A stretch of DNA of 64,000 nucleotides. It comes from Pseudomonas sp. ICMP22404 (GTDB lineage Bacteria > Pseudomonadota > Gammaproteobacteria > Pseudomonadales > Pseudomonadaceae). Every line of letters begins with the position of its first letter. Position 1 is the stretch's first letter. Shown here in pieces: positions 1 through 9,241 of the stretch. The position numbers and the translations under genes are program-made. The stretch spans positions 310,001-374,000 of the forward strand of contig NZ_VCNG01000001.1 in the NCBI RefSeq assembly GCF_006227205.1, given 5' to 3'. The notes below the pieces were generated by a model. The model was not told the origin of the DNA, ran no database searches, and was given only the letters and a program-made list of their open reading frames with translations.

Positions 1-157
1 CTCAAAGGGAAAAAAACGCCCCAAACTGCCTCAAAAAAGCCCCCCAGGTGCTTTTTTAGGGCAAAAAAGGCCCTGCTTGACTTCGGCATGCCGTTCGGGT
101 TGACTGGCTTTCGAAGAGATCAATGATTGATATTTTTAACAACAAAGGTGTTGCATC

Positions 158-1534
158 ATGTCGGTACCCCCGCGTGCCGTTCAGCTTAACGAAGCGAACG
201 CGTTCCTTAAGGAACATCCTGAGGTTCTGTACGTTGACCTTCTGATTGCGGATATGAATGGTGTGGTGCGCGGCAAGCGCATCGAACGCACCAGCCTCCA
301 CAAGGTTTACGAGAAAGGCATCAACCTGCCGGCCTCCCTGTTTGCCCTGGATATCAACGGTTCGACGGTGGAAAGCACCGGCCTGGGCCTGGACATCGGC
401 GATGCCGATCGGATCTGCTATCCAATCCCGGGCACCCTTTCCAACGAACCCTGGCAGAAGCGCCCTACCGCGCAACTGCTGATGACCATGCACGAACTGG
501 AAGGCGAGCCTTTCTTCGCCGACCCTCGCGAAGTCCTGCGCCAGGTCGTGACCAAGTTCGACGAGCTGGGCCTGACCATCTGCGCGGCATTCGAGCTGGA
601 GTTCTACCTGATCGACCAGGAGAACGTGAATGGGCGTCCACAACCGCCCCGCTCGCCGATCTCCGGTAAACGCCCGCACTCGACTCAGGTCTACCTGATC
701 GACGACCTGGATGAATACGTCGACTGCCTCCAGGACATCCTGGAAGGTGCCAAGGAGCAAGGCATTCCCGCCGACGCCATCGTCAAGGAAAGTGCCCCGG
801 CGCAGTTCGAAGTGAACCTGCACCACGTGGCCGATCCGATCAAGGCTTGCGACTATGCGGTATTGCTCAAGCGCCTGATCAAGAACATCGCCTACGACCA
901 TGAAATGGACACCACCTTCATGGCCAAGCCGTATCCGGGCCAGGCAGGCAATGGTCTGCACGTTCACATTTCGATTCTGGACAAGGATGGCAAGAATATC
1001 TTTGCCAGCGAGGATCCCGAGCAGAACGCCGCGCTACGTCACGCGATCGGCGGTGTGCTCGAGACCCTGCCCGCGCAGATGGCGTTCCTCTGCCCGAACG
1101 TGAACTCCTACCGTCGTTTCGGCGCGCAGTTCTATGTGCCGAACTCGCCGACCTGGGGCCTGGACAACCGCACCGTGGCCCTGCGCGTACCCACCGGCTC
1201 CGCCGACGCCGTACGCCTGGAACACCGCGTGGCGGGTGCCGATGCCAACCCATATCTGCTGATGGCCGCCGTACTGGCGGGCGTGCATCATGGCCTGGTC
1301 AACAAGATCGAGCCGGGCGCACCGGTGGAAGGCAACAGCTACGAGCAGAACGAGCAAAGCCTGCCGAACAACCTGCGCGATGCCCTGCGCGAGCTGGACG
1401 ACAGCGAAGTCATGGCCAAGTACATCGATCCGAAGTACATCGATATCTTCGTGGCCTGCAAGGAAAGCGAGCTGGAAGAGTTCGAGCACTCCATCTCCGA
1501 CCTTGAGTACAACTGGTACCTGCATACCGTTTAA
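158..1534 (+). CDS. Glutamine synthetase family protein, probable gamma-glutamylpolyamine synthetase
   Basis: A 458-residue type I glutamine-synthetase-like enzyme. The C-terminal catalytic core carries the ammonia ligase signatures NGLHVHIS (ATP/metal site) and an RVPTGSAD-type arginine segment, and ends in the family-typical tail LEYNWYLHTV. Sequence and length resemble the SpuB/PuuA group, which ligates glutamate to putrescine or related polyamines as the first step of polyamine breakdown, rather than housekeeping GlnA (it is shorter and has no adenylylation-loop tyrosine that I can recognise). The ATG is preceded by AAAGGTG at suitable spacing. A strong hairpin terminator follows, so it is the last or only gene of its unit; its other pathway genes would lie left of the window. 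Exact substrate is inferred. Confidence 0.85.
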   Translation: MSVPPRAVQLNEANAFLKEHPEVLYVDLLIADMNGVVRGKRIERTSLHKVYEKGINLPASLFALDINGSTVESTGLGLDIGDADRICYPIPGTLSNEPWQKRPTAQLLMTMHELEGEPFFADPREVLRQVVTKFDELGLTICAAFELEFYLIDQENVNGRPQPPRSPISGKRPHSTQVYLIDDLDEYVDCLQDILEGAKEQGIPADAIVKESAPAQFEVNLHHVADPIKACDYAVLLKRLIKNIAYDHEMDTTFMAKPYPGQAGNGLHVHISILDKDGKNIFASEDPEQNAALRHAIGGVLETLPAQMAFLCPNVNSYRRFGAQFYVPNSPTWGLDNRTVALRVPTGSADAVRLEHRVAGADANPYLLMAAVLAGVHHGLVNKIEPGAPVEGNSYEQNEQSLPNNLRDALRELDDSEVMAKYIDPKYIDIFVACKESELEEFEHSISDLEYNWYLHTV

Positions 1535-1550
1535 GCGGTTGCAGTAAAAA

Positions 1551-1587
1551 GAAACGCCGCCGCCCTCAGGGCCGCGGCGTTTTTTTA
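1551..1587 (+). terminator. Rho-independent terminator of the glutamine-synthetase-like gene
   Basis: GC-rich stem (ACGCCGC pairing with GCGGCGT, with a nested GCCCTCAGGGC hairpin) followed by a run of seven T, 17 bases after the stop codon. Confidence 0.85.
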
Positions 1588-1603
1588 TGGCCGCCTCCGG
1601 CGG

Positions 1604-1680
1604 ATCGCGAGCAGGCTCGCTCCCACAGGGTATTGAGTGCTTCGCCAAAGATCCCTTGTGGGAGCGAGCCTGCTCGCGAT
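1604..1680. repeat. REP pair (inverted, REPIN-like)
   Basis: Two inverted copies of the REP sequence ATCGCGAGCAGGCTCGCTCC flank a spacer of about 30 bases, between the terminator and the TetR gene. The same unit recurs six more times in the window. Confidence 0.85.
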
Positions 1681-1745
1681 GGCGGCCGGGCAGACAACCC
1701 ACGTCCCTGCTCGTACAATGCCCGGCAGTCCCGCAGGAGCCACCC

Positions 1746-2381
1746 ATGACACGCACCGCCACCCCTCGCAAACCTCGCGCACGCAGCCAGGCCCGGATCG
1801 ATTCGATCCTCGATGCCGCCCGCACGCTGCTGGCGACGGAAGGCGTGGCCAGCCTGTCGATCTACAGCGTGGCCGAGCGCGCCGAGATCCCGCCCTCCTC
1901 CGTGTATCACTTTTTCGCCAGCGTTCCAGCCCTGCTCGAAGCGCTCACCGCCGATGTCCACGCCGCCTTCCGCGCCTGCCTCCAGGCACCGATCGATCAC
2001 GACGCGCTGCACCATTGGCACGATCTGTCGCGGTTGGTGGAACAGCGCATGCTGACGATCTACGACCAGGACGCCGCCGCCCGCCAGTTGATCCTGGCCC
2101 AGCATGGGCTGACCGAAGTCACCCAGGCCGACCGCCAGCACGACCTCGAACTCAGTGAGCTGATGCACAAAGTCTTCTCCCGGCATTTCGAGCTGCCGAC
2201 ACTGCCCAATGACGTCGACGTCTTCGCCCTCGCCATGGAGCTGGGCGACCGGGTCTACGCCCGCTCGGTGCAACAACACGGCCAGATCACCCCGCGCATG
2301 GCCGAAGAAGGCATGCGGGTGTTCGATGCGTACCTGGGGTTGTACCTGCCTCCGTATCTGCCCAAGCGCGAAGCGGTCTGA
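1746..2381 (+). CDS. TetR/AcrR family transcriptional regulator
   Basis: A 211-residue regulator. Residues about 15-60 form the TetR helix-turn-helix, with the typical run ILDAARTLLATEG, then SIYSVAERAEIPPSSVYHFF. The rest is a helical ligand-binding domain that I cannot assign to a ligand. The reading frame extends upstream into the REP pair, but the ATG at 1746, preceded by GCAGGAGCC, is the credible start. It converges on the ssu operon; whether it controls ssu, the upstream amine ligase or something distant is not shown by the sequence. Confidence 0.85.
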   Translation: MTRTATPRKPRARSQARIDSILDAARTLLATEGVASLSIYSVAERAEIPPSSVYHFFASVPALLEALTADVHAAFRACLQAPIDHDALHHWHDLSRLVEQRMLTIYDQDAAARQLILAQHGLTEVTQADRQHDLELSELMHKVFSRHFELPTLPNDVDVFALAMELGDRVYARSVQQHGQITPRMAEEGMRVFDAYLGLYLPPYLPKREAV

Positions 2382-2400
2382 TCTTCAGCCTTTAAGGTGA

Positions 2401-2428
2401 GCCCCAAAAGGCCAATGCCATTCGGGGC
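2401..2428. terminator. Hairpin between convergent TetR and ssuF genes
   Basis: GCCCC...GGGGC outer stem with an inner GGC/GCC stem and two mismatches, placed between two converging genes. There is no good T tract on either strand, so its role as bidirectional terminator is inferred from position. Confidence 0.4.
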
Positions 2429-2444
2429 ATCGGGTGCACACCGT

Positions 2445-2660
2445 TCACAATTTGGCGATAGACACCTCCGTGGATTTGACGAAGGCGATCACTTCGCTGC
2501 CGATCGCCAGTTCCAGCTCCTTGACCGAACGGGTGGTGATGACCGAGGTGACGATGCCGGAGGCGGTCTGGACGTCGATTTCCGAGAGTACGTCGCCTTC
2601 GACGATTTCCTTGATGATGCCTTTGAACTGGTTACGCACGTTGATGGCTTTGATGGTCAT
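2445..2660 (-). CDS. ssuF: SsuF, molbindin-like TOBE-domain protein
   Basis: A 71-residue single TOBE/Mop domain (starts MTIKAINVRNQFKGII, ends in a conserved VIAFVKSTEVSIAK strand). Such proteins bind molybdate or related oxyanions as small oligomers. It is the last gene of the ssuEADCBF order described in P. putida, where ssuF is needed for growth on sulfonate and sulfate-ester sulfur. It lies 25 bases after ssuB, so it is co-transcribed. Its biochemical role in sulfonate use is still unclear; the family assignment is secure. Confidence 0.9.
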   Translation of the reverse strand: MTIKAINVRNQFKGIIKEIVEGDVLSEIDVQTASGIVTSVITTRSVKELELAIGSEVIAFVKSTEVSIAKL

Positions 2661-2685
2661 GGTGTCGATTCCTATCTGGGTGGTG

Positions 2686-3492
2686 TTATTGCGCCCAACG
2701 CAGTTGCGTGGGCAAGGGTGAAACGGGTTCGGGTTCCGGCGGTTGGCCGGGCAGGGACAGCACGCGGTTGAGGACTTCGGTCTCCAGGGTCGCCAGGCGA
2801 TGGGAGCCGCGAACCCGCGGGCGTGGCAGGTCGATGGGCAAGTCGAGACCGATCCGGCCGTCTTCGATCAGGATCACCCGGTCGGCGATTGCCACCGCTT
2901 CGCTGACGTCGTGGGTCACCAGCAGCACGGTAAAGCCGTGTTGCTGCCACAGACGTTCGATCAGTTGCTGCATCTCGATGCGGGTGAGGGCGTCGAGCGC
3001 TCCCAGGGGTTCGTCGAGTAGCAACAGGCGCGGCCGATGAATCAACGCGCGGGCCAGGGCCACCCGCTGTTTCTGGCCGCCGGACAACGCCGCCGGCCAC
3101 TCATCGGCACGGTCGGCCAGACCGACGGCGTCCAGCGCCTGTAACGCCTGGACTCGCCAGTTGCCTTTGAGCCCCAGGCCGACGTTGTCGATGACCTTTT
3201 TCCAAGGCAACAGGCGCGCCTCCTGGAACATCAAGCGGGTGTCCTGTTGCGCAGCGCTCAACGGCGCCGAGCCTGCCAGCAGTTGACCATCCGAGGGCTG
3301 ATCGAGACCGGCCAACAAGCGCAACAAGGTGCTTTTACCGCAGCCGCTGCGACCGACCACTGCCACGAATTGTCCGGCCGGAATGTGCAGGTCGATGTCC
3401 CGCAGCACCTGGCGCGAGCCGAAGGTTCTCTGCAGTTTGCGCACCGCCAGCGGAATGCCTCGCAACAGGCGCGGGGGTTGTTGGGCGGTCAT
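2686..3492 (-). CDS. ssuB: Aliphatic sulfonate ABC transporter ATPase SsuB
   Basis: A 268-residue nitrate/sulfonate/taurine-class ABC ATPase. Walker A is [10 protein letters not shown] (about residues 47-56), the signature is [16 protein letters not shown], and Walker B is [12 protein letters not shown] followed by the switch-loop histidine in LLVTHD. It energises import of alkanesulfonates through SsuC at the inner membrane. Its start codon overlaps the ssuC stop by four bases (ATGA), indicating translational coupling. Confidence 0.95.
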   Translation of the reverse strand: MTAQQPPRLLRGIPLAVRKLQRTFGSRQVLRDIDLHIPAGQFVAVVGRSGCGKSTLLRLLAGLDQPSDGQLLAGSAPLSAAQQDTRLMFQEARLLPWKKVIDNVGLGLKGNWRVQALQALDAVGLADRADEWPAALSGGQKQRVALARALIHRPRLLLLDEPLGALDALTRIEMQQLIERLWQQHGFTVLLVTHDVSEAVAIADRVILIEDGRIGLDLPIDLPRPRVRGSHRLATLETEVLNRVLSLPGQPPEPEPVSPLPTQLRWAQ

Positions 3493-4271
3493 GGGGCATT
3501 CCCCTTGTTCACCTGATACGCCGGATGCCAGCGTAGCCAGACTCGCTCAAGCCCGCGGGCCGCAAGGTCGGCCAGCTTGCCGAGTACGGCGTACAACAGA
3601 ATCGCCAACACCACCACGTCAGTCTGCAGGAACTCCCGGGCGTTCATCGCCAGGTAGCCGATGCCAGAGCTGGCGGAGATGGTTTCCGCAACGATGAGCG
3701 TCAACCACATGAAACCCAACGCAAACCGTACCCCCACCAGGATCGAAGGCAACGCGCCGGGCAGGATCACCTGGCGAAACAGACTGAAGCCGGACAAACC
3801 GTAGCTGCGGGACATTTCCACCAGCGCCGGATCGACATTGCGGATGCCGTGGTAGGTGTTGAGGTAGATCGGAAATAGCGTGCCAAGCGCCACCAGGAAA
3901 ATCTTCGCCGACTCATCGATGCCGAACCACAAGATCACTAATGGAATCAACGCCAGGTGCGGCACGTTTCGCACCATCTGCACCGAACTGTCCAGCAGGC
4001 GCTCGCCCCATTTCGACAGACCGGTGATAAAGCCCAGCACCAGCCCGATACTCCCGCCGAGCAGGAAACCAACCGTCGCCCGCCAACCGCTGATCGCCAG
4101 GTGGGTCCAGATCTCACCGCTGCGCACCAGGCTGACCCCGGCCTCGATCACGGCCACCGGGGCAGGCAGGATTCGCGTGGACAACCATCCCGCCGATACC
4201 GACAGTTGCCACACGGCCAGCAATAGCAGCGGCAGTGCCCAGGGTGTCAGGTTGTGGATAAGTTTCTTCAT
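3489..4271 (-). CDS. ssuC: Aliphatic sulfonate ABC transporter permease SsuC
   Basis: A 260-residue inner-membrane permease with about six hydrophobic segments and the EAA-loop region around residues 165-190 ([20 protein letters not shown]). The frame stays open upstream for 14 codons into ssuD, but the ATG at 4271 is preceded by GAGG at correct spacing and begins the expected [11 protein letters not shown], so it was chosen. It forms the transmembrane channel for SsuB and SsuA and sits seven bases after ssuD. Confidence 0.93.
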   Translation of the reverse strand: MKKLIHNLTPWALPLLLLAVWQLSVSAGWLSTRILPAPVAVIEAGVSLVRSGEIWTHLAISGWRATVGFLLGGSIGLVLGFITGLSKWGERLLDSSVQMVRNVPHLALIPLVILWFGIDESAKIFLVALGTLFPIYLNTYHGIRNVDPALVEMSRSYGLSGFSLFRQVILPGALPSILVGVRFALGFMWLTLIVAETISASSGIGYLAMNAREFLQTDVVVLAILLYAVLGKLADLAARGLERVWLRWHPAYQVNKGNAP

Positions 4272-4278
4272 GGCCGCC

Positions 4279-5427
4279 TCAGCTCTGGGATGCGGCTTTA
4301 GGGAGGATGTCATTGGCGACCATTTCCCCGAACGGGCTCACATAGCCCTGGCTTTTCGGCTGCTCCGGGCGCTCCACGTCCAGGTGTGGAAACAACAGCT
4401 CCGCCACGCGATACGACTCTTCGAGGTGTGGATAACCGGAGAAAATAAAGGTGTCGATCCCTAGTTCAGCGTATTCCTTGACCCGCGCCGCCACCGTCGG
4501 GCCATCGCCCACCAGCGCTGTACCGGCACCGCCACGCACCAGCCCGACGCCGGCCCAGAGGTTGGGGCTGACTTCCAGCTTGTCACGCCGCCCCCCATGC
4601 AGCGCGGCCATGCGTTGCTGGCCCACCGAGTCGAAGCGCGCCAAGGAAGCCTGGGCGCGGGCGATGGTGTCGTCGTCCAGATGGGAGATCAACCGATTGG
4701 CGGCCTGCCAGGCCTCGGCATTGGTTTCGCGCACGATCACGTGCAGGCGAATGCCGAAGCGCACGGTACGACCGAGCTTCGCGGCCTTGGCACGCACCTG
4801 TTGGATTTTCTCTGCCACGGCGGCGGGTGGCTCGCCCCAGGTCAGCACCATTTCCACCTGCTCGGCAGCGAGGTCCTGGGCCGCCTCCGATGAGCCGCCG
4901 AAATACAGTGGCGGACGCGGCTGCTGGATGGGCGGATAGAGCAGTTTGGCGCCCTTCACACTGATGTGTTCGCCGTCGTAATCCACGGTCTCGCCTTCCA
5001 GCACACGACGCCAGATGCGGGTGAATTCAACCGACGCCTGGTAGCGCGCCTCGTGATCCAGGAACAGGCCATCACCGGCCAGTTCTTCTGGATCACCGCC
5101 GGTCACCAGGTTGAACAGCGCCCGTCCGCCGGACAACCGATCCAGGGTCGCGGCCTGACGCGCCGCGACCGTTGGAGAAATAATCCCGGGGCGCAAGGCA
5201 ACGAGGAACTTCAAGCGTTGGGTCACCGGAATCAACGAAGCGGCCACCAGCCAGGAGTCTTCGCAGGAACGGCCGGTTGGGATCAGCACGCCGCCGAAAC
5301 CCAGCCGATCCGCCGCCTGGGCGACCTGTTGCAAGTATCCGTGATCGACGGCACGGGCGCCTTCGGCGGTGCCCAGATAATGGCCATCGCCATGGGTGGG
5401 CAGGAACCAGAAAATATTGAGGCTCAT
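4279..5427 (-). CDS. ssuD: FMNH2-dependent alkanesulfonate monooxygenase SsuD
   Basis: A 382-residue bacterial-luciferase-like TIM-barrel enzyme, the usual SsuD length. It begins [19 protein letters not shown] and contains the SsuD stretches [16 protein letters not shown] and [14 protein letters not shown]. It uses FMNH2 from SsuE and O2 to split alkanesulfonates into aldehyde and sulfite, releasing sulfur for assimilation. It lies 24 bases after ssuA in the operon. Confidence 0.96.
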   Translation of the reverse strand: MSLNIFWFLPTHGDGHYLGTAEGARAVDHGYLQQVAQAADRLGFGGVLIPTGRSCEDSWLVAASLIPVTQRLKFLVALRPGIISPTVAARQAATLDRLSGGRALFNLVTGGDPEELAGDGLFLDHEARYQASVEFTRIWRRVLEGETVDYDGEHISVKGAKLLYPPIQQPRPPLYFGGSSEAAQDLAAEQVEMVLTWGEPPAAVAEKIQQVRAKAAKLGRTVRFGIRLHVIVRETNAEAWQAANRLISHLDDDTIARAQASLARFDSVGQQRMAALHGGRRDKLEVSPNLWAGVGLVRGGAGTALVGDGPTVAARVKEYAELGIDTFIFSGYPHLEESYRVAELLFPHLDVERPEQPKSQGYVSPFGEMVANDILPKAASQS

Positions 5428-5451
5428 GGAGTGGTCTCCTAAGGGGTCGGA

Positions 5452-6417
5452 TTACTGCGCTTTCGCAACGGTTGCTGGCGGCGTCCAGATCACGTCCCGG
5501 ATGCTCAAGGGCTTGGGGATCAGCTTGAGTTGATAGAAGGTGTCGGCAATTTTCTGCTGCGCCGCGACCACCTCAGGCGTGAGGAACGAGGCTCCGAAAC
5601 CCTGGCGCTTCATTGACGTCAGGGTGACCGGCTCAGGTAGACCGAGCAGCGGCGACACCTGACGGGTCACGTCTTCGGGGTTGGCCTTGGACCACTCCCC
5701 CACTGCACGCACTTCCTCCACCAGGGCGGCGATGACCTGCGGATTTTTTTGCGCATAGGGTCGGGTAGCGAGGTAGAACTGATGGTTGTCGACGATGCCT
5801 TTGCCATCGCGCAGGGTGCGCGCCTGCAATTGTTGTTCGGCGGCAGCCTGGTACGGATCCCAGATGACCCAGGCATCGACGCTGCCCCGCTCGAACGCGG
5901 CACGGGCATCGGCCGGCGGCAGGAACACGGTGTGGATATCGGTATATGCGAGGCCGGCATCCTCCAGCGCCCGCACCAGCAGGTAATGGACATTGGAGCC
6001 TTTGTTCAGAACGACTTTCTTGCCCTTGAGGTCCTGCACCGAGTGGATCGGCGAGTCCTTGGGTACCAGGATGGCCTCACTGTTGGGGGCCGGCGGTTCG
6101 TAGGCGACATAGAGCAGATCGGCACCTGCAGCCTGGGCGAACACCGGAGGGGTTTCACCCGTCACGCCAAAATCGATGGAGCCAACGTTCAGGCCCTCAA
6201 GCAATTGCGGGCCGCCGGGGAACTCGGTCCATTGCACGTCCACGCCTTGGGCAGCGAGGCGCTTTTCCAGCGTGCCTTTGGCTTTGAGCAACACCAAGGT
6301 GCCGTATTTCTGATAACCGATCCGCAAGGTCTCGGCTTGAACCTGGGTAATGACGCCGAAGGACACAGCCGCAGCAAACAGAGCGACCAGCCCGCGACGC
6401 AAAATGACAGAGCGCAT
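5452..6417 (-). CDS. ssuA: Sulfonate ABC transporter substrate-binding protein SsuA
   Basis: A 321-residue periplasmic binding protein. A Sec signal peptide of about 28 residues (MRSVILRRGLVALFAAAVSF...VQAETLRIG) is followed by the family motif IGYQKYGTLVLLKAKG and the two lobes typical of the NrtA/SsuA class. It delivers alkanesulfonates to SsuBC. Translation start is preceded by AAGGAGAAGC. Located between ssuE and ssuD, matching the Pseudomonas gene order E-A-D-C-B-F. Confidence 0.93.
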   Translation of the reverse strand: MRSVILRRGLVALFAAAVSFGVITQVQAETLRIGYQKYGTLVLLKAKGTLEKRLAAQGVDVQWTEFPGGPQLLEGLNVGSIDFGVTGETPPVFAQAAGADLLYVAYEPPAPNSEAILVPKDSPIHSVQDLKGKKVVLNKGSNVHYLLVRALEDAGLAYTDIHTVFLPPADARAAFERGSVDAWVIWDPYQAAAEQQLQARTLRDGKGIVDNHQFYLATRPYAQKNPQVIAALVEEVRAVGEWSKANPEDVTRQVSPLLGLPEPVTLTSMKRQGFGASFLTPEVVAAQQKIADTFYQLKLIPKPLSIRDVIWTPPATVAKAQ

Positions 6418-6505
6418 GGCGCTTCTCCTTTTGCTGTGGGGTTTGGCTGCACCTGCTGGGCCGTTGGCGGCTGAGTAAGGTGAGTTGAATCAGAGGTATT
6501 GGGGT

Positions 6506-7099
6506 TCAGATGCTCCAGCGAGCACTCAATAGACGTTCGTTCAACACGCTGGGCTCCAACGGCTTGGGTCGACGGGCCATGGCGCTGAAAAACTGCTCCA
6601 GCGCCTCATTCAGCCGCTGCTGCAGGGCCGGCACCAACTGCGCCTGGGCGCCACCTTCGCCATAGGCGATCTGGCTGTCTTCGGCAAAAATCCCCTGGAG
6701 CATTTCCTGGGCCTTGAGCGCCGACAGCACCGGTTTGAGGGCGTAATCCACCGCCAGCATGTGGGCGATACTGCCGCCAGTCGCCATGGGCAATACGACC
6801 TTATGGCTCAGTGCACGCTCGGGCAGCAGGTCCAACACAGTCTTCAACGCACCGGAAAAAGACGCCTTGTAGACAGGTGTGGCGATCAGCAGGCCATCGG
6901 CATTCTCGATCTGCTGGAGCAGGTCGATGACCTTTGGGCTGTCGAAGCGGGCATGGAGCAGATCTTCGGACGGAAAATCGCGCACCTGATAGCTCACCAC
7001 TTCCACACCGTGTTGCTGCAACCAGCGTTGCGAGCGTTCCAGCAGTACCCCGGAGCGGGAGCGCTGGCTGGGACTGCCACCGAGTGAGACGACCAACAT
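6506..7099 (-). CDS. ssuE: NADPH-dependent FMN reductase SsuE
   Basis: A flavodoxin-like FMN reductase of about 197 residues. The N-terminal [13 protein letters not shown] is the phosphate-binding loop for [20 protein letters not shown] is the conserved flavin-contact region. It supplies reduced FMN to SsuD. Two in-frame ATGs lie nine bases apart; the AAAGGA ribosome-binding site abuts the first but is nine bases from the second (7099), so the second is preferred. First gene of the ssu operon; the AT-rich 150 bases upstream are the likely promoter region. Confidence 0.93.
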   Translation of the reverse strand: MLVVSLGGSPSQRSRSGVLLERSQRWLQQHGVEVVSYQVRDFPSEDLLHARFDSPKVIDLLQQIENADGLLIATPVYKASFSGALKTVLDLLPERALSHKVVLPMATGGSIAHMLAVDYALKPVLSALKAQEMLQGIFAEDSQIAYGEGGAQAQLVPALQQRLNEALEQFFSAMARRPKPLEPSVLNERLLSARWSI

Positions 7100-7252
7100 G
7101 CCTGCCATTCCTTTAACGTTCTGTGCGATTCGCAGTAGGCGATCTCGCTGGATGGGTCAAACCATAGCAGGGGCTTTCATATACCCATAAATCATATTTA
7201 TTCATTTGATTATTCAATATAGAAATATGCAGACATCTCTTTTTCAAAGCAT

Positions 7253-7280
7253 AAAAAAAGGCCGTCGAAACGGCCAAAAC
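7253..7280 (-). terminator. Rho-independent terminator of lsfA
   Basis: On the minus strand GGCCGT-TTCG-ACGGCC is followed by seven T. It separates lsfA from ssuE, so the ssu operon must start from its own promoter between about 7100 and 7250. Confidence 0.8.
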
Positions 7281-7300
7281 CCTTGGTGCATGGAAAACCT

Positions 7301-7387
7301 GTGGGAGCGAGCCTGCTCGCGATAGCGGCGTGTCAGTCAGCATGAATATGGCTGATCTATGGCTATCGCGAGCAAGCTCGCTCCCAC
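7301..7387. repeat. REP pair (REPIN-like)
   Basis: GTGGGAGCGAGCCTGCTCGC and its inverted partner (with one change, AGCAAGCTCG) flank a 40-base spacer that itself is imperfectly palindromic around CAGTCAGCATGAATATGGCTGA. It lies between the lsfA stop and the lsfA terminator. Confidence 0.85.
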
Positions 7388-7399
7388 AAAGGTTTTGCG

Positions 7400-8038
<639 letters not shown>

Positions 8039-8094
8039 GGTGTGGCTCCTGGATGAGATCTTGTGGAGCCTGACTGTGCCTCGGTTCTGGCGGT

Positions 8095-8123
8095 TTTAAA
8101 AAGAATGAATATTGATCTGTCTA
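8095..8123 (-). promoter_or_regulatory. Candidate sigma-70 promoter of lsfA
   Basis: On the minus strand TAGACA, 17 bases, TTTAAA, about 60 bases upstream of the lsfA start, in an AT-rich stretch. Both hexamers are partial matches to TTGACA/TATAAT. Confidence 0.45.
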
Positions 8124-8371
8124 GACTTTTTGTGAATATAAAAAACTGTTCACTGGCCCTGATGTACCTATGGGCTCAACATCCTCGATGAGGTTCGAGA
8201 AGGCCTCGAGTTGCTGTAAAGAGGAGAAGCTTCGAGGAGGGCTACAGGGGTGGGCCTGACTCGAAACGTAAAGCCCCGCCCGGCGTGTTGTCGGGCGGGG
8301 CTTTTTTGTTTCGTATCCACATTATGGAAATTATTGCCGCGATTTCAGGACGAACAGCTAGGATAGGCTGC
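8124..8371. other. Intergenic region left of the HepT/MntA module
   Basis: The space between lsfA and mntA is 333 bases in all. The part next to lsfA is AT-rich promoter sequence. A short open stretch at about 8170-8220 could encode YGLNILDEVREGLELL followed by a stop, possibly a gene remnant, but it is too short to call. The segment 8256-8307 is a repeat described separately. No other gene is visible. Confidence 0.5.
8256..8307 (+). repeat. Direct repeat with terminator hairpin, left copy
   Basis: CTGACTCGAAACG followed by an AAGCCCCGCCC...GGGCGGGGCTTTTTT hairpin. It is nearly identical to 9176-9228 in the same orientation. Each copy is a good Rho-independent terminator in the plus direction and, through its A tract, weakly in the minus direction. 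The two copies bracket the HepT/MntA genes. Confidence 0.8.
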
Positions 8372-8767
8372 ATGAACATTCAAGCCTTGCTGACGTATCT
8401 GCAAAACCATCTGCCTGATTTATTGGCAGTGTACCTGTTCGGCAGCCATGCACAGGGAACCTCCGGGCCTGATAGCGATGTCGATATCGCCGTGCTGGTA
8501 CCTGGTCATGTCGACCCGGTGTTTTTATGGCAGCTTTCGGGAGACCTGGCGGATATCGCCGGGAGCCCGGTCGACCTGATCGATCTGCGCGCGGCAACCA
8601 CCGTGATGCAATACCAGATCGTGACTCGTGGTCAGCGCTTATGGGCCAAAGACGTACAGGCGGGGTTGTTCGAGAGTTTCATTCTCAGCGAGAAAACCGC
8701 TTTCGACACAGCCCGGGCGGCCCTACTCAAGGATATTCACGAAGAAGGCACCGTGTATGGTCGATGA
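8372..8767 (+). CDS. mntA: MntA-like nucleotidyltransferase antitoxin
   Basis: A 131-residue minimal nucleotidyltransferase. The catalytic motif GS-X10-DxD is complete: G24-S25 (FGSHAQG) and D36-V-D38 (SDVDIAV), with a third acidic site in PVDLIDL. MntA antitoxins inactivate the partner HepT by AMPylating a tyrosine. An upstream ATG at 8285 would lie within the terminator repeat; the ATG at 8372, after CTAGGATAGG, fits the family start. The gene overlaps hepT by 11 bases, so the pair is translationally coupled, antitoxin first. Confidence 0.85.
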   Translation: MNIQALLTYLQNHLPDLLAVYLFGSHAQGTSGPDSDVDIAVLVPGHVDPVFLWQLSGDLADIAGSPVDLIDLRAATTVMQYQIVTRGQRLWAKDVQAGLFESFILSEKTAFDTARAALLKDIHEEGTVYGR

Positions 8768-9179
8768 TGTATTGATCAACAAAGCGGCAAGCATAGAGCG
8801 TTGCGTCGCCAGGGTACGCGAGGAGTACGAGAAAGATCCCTCCACCTTCGCCACTGATTTCACCCGTCAGGATTCGGCCGTCCTGAATATTCAGCGTGCA
8901 TGTGAAGCGGCGCTGGATATGGGGCAGCATTTGATTCGCCGCGAACGCCTAGGAGTCCCGCAAAGCGCTCGGGACGTGTTCGAGTTGCTTTTTCAAGGCG
9001 GCTGGGTGGCGGAAGGCCTGGTGAAGCATCTGAAAAACATGGTGGGTTTCAGAAATATCGCCGTGCACGACTATCAAGCCCTGCAGCTGCCGATCATGGT
9101 CGCAATCATTACCCAGCACCTGGATGATTTTCTGGCGTTCAGCGCATTCATCCTGCGTAAGGACTCTACAGACGCCTGA
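8757..9179 (+). CDS. hepT: HepT-like HEPN-domain RNase toxin (DUF86)
   Basis: A 140-residue all-helical HEPN/DUF86 protein. The RNase motif R-X4-H-X-Y is intact: R99, H104 and Y106 in FRNIAVHDY. In characterised HepT proteins R and H cleave RNA and the tyrosine is the AMPylation target of MntA, giving a type VII toxin-antitoxin pair. The frame is open further upstream inside mntA, but the ATG at 8757 gives the normal family N terminus (MVDDVLINKAASIERCV). Its stop codon TGA lies at the edge of the right-hand terminator repeat. Confidence 0.85.
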   Translation: MVDDVLINKAASIERCVARVREEYEKDPSTFATDFTRQDSAVLNIQRACEAALDMGQHLIRRERLGVPQSARDVFELLFQGGWVAEGLVKHLKNMVGFRNIAVHDYQALQLPIMVAIITQHLDDFLAFSAFILRKDSTDA

Positions 9180-9228
9180 CCCGAAAACGCAAAAGCCCCG
9201 CCCGGCGCGTGCCGGACGGGGCTTTTTT
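9176..9228. terminator. Terminator hairpin, right copy of the direct repeat
   Basis: CTGACCCGAAAACG followed by AAAAGCCCCGCCCGGC...GCCGGACGGGGCTTTTTT. It ends hepT in the plus direction, and its A tract can end the convergent porin gene. It duplicates 8256-8307 with only a few differences. Confidence 0.85.
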
Positions 9229-9241
9229 ACGGCTCTACGTC

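Noticed and set aside
7113..7343. A 76-codon minus-strand frame between ssuE and lsfA
   Set aside because: It runs through a REP arm, the lsfA terminator and the ssu promoter region, so it is not coding.
8170..8220. Gene remnant encoding YGLNILDEVREGLELL
   Set aside because: Too short to distinguish from chance and no upstream continuation in frame.
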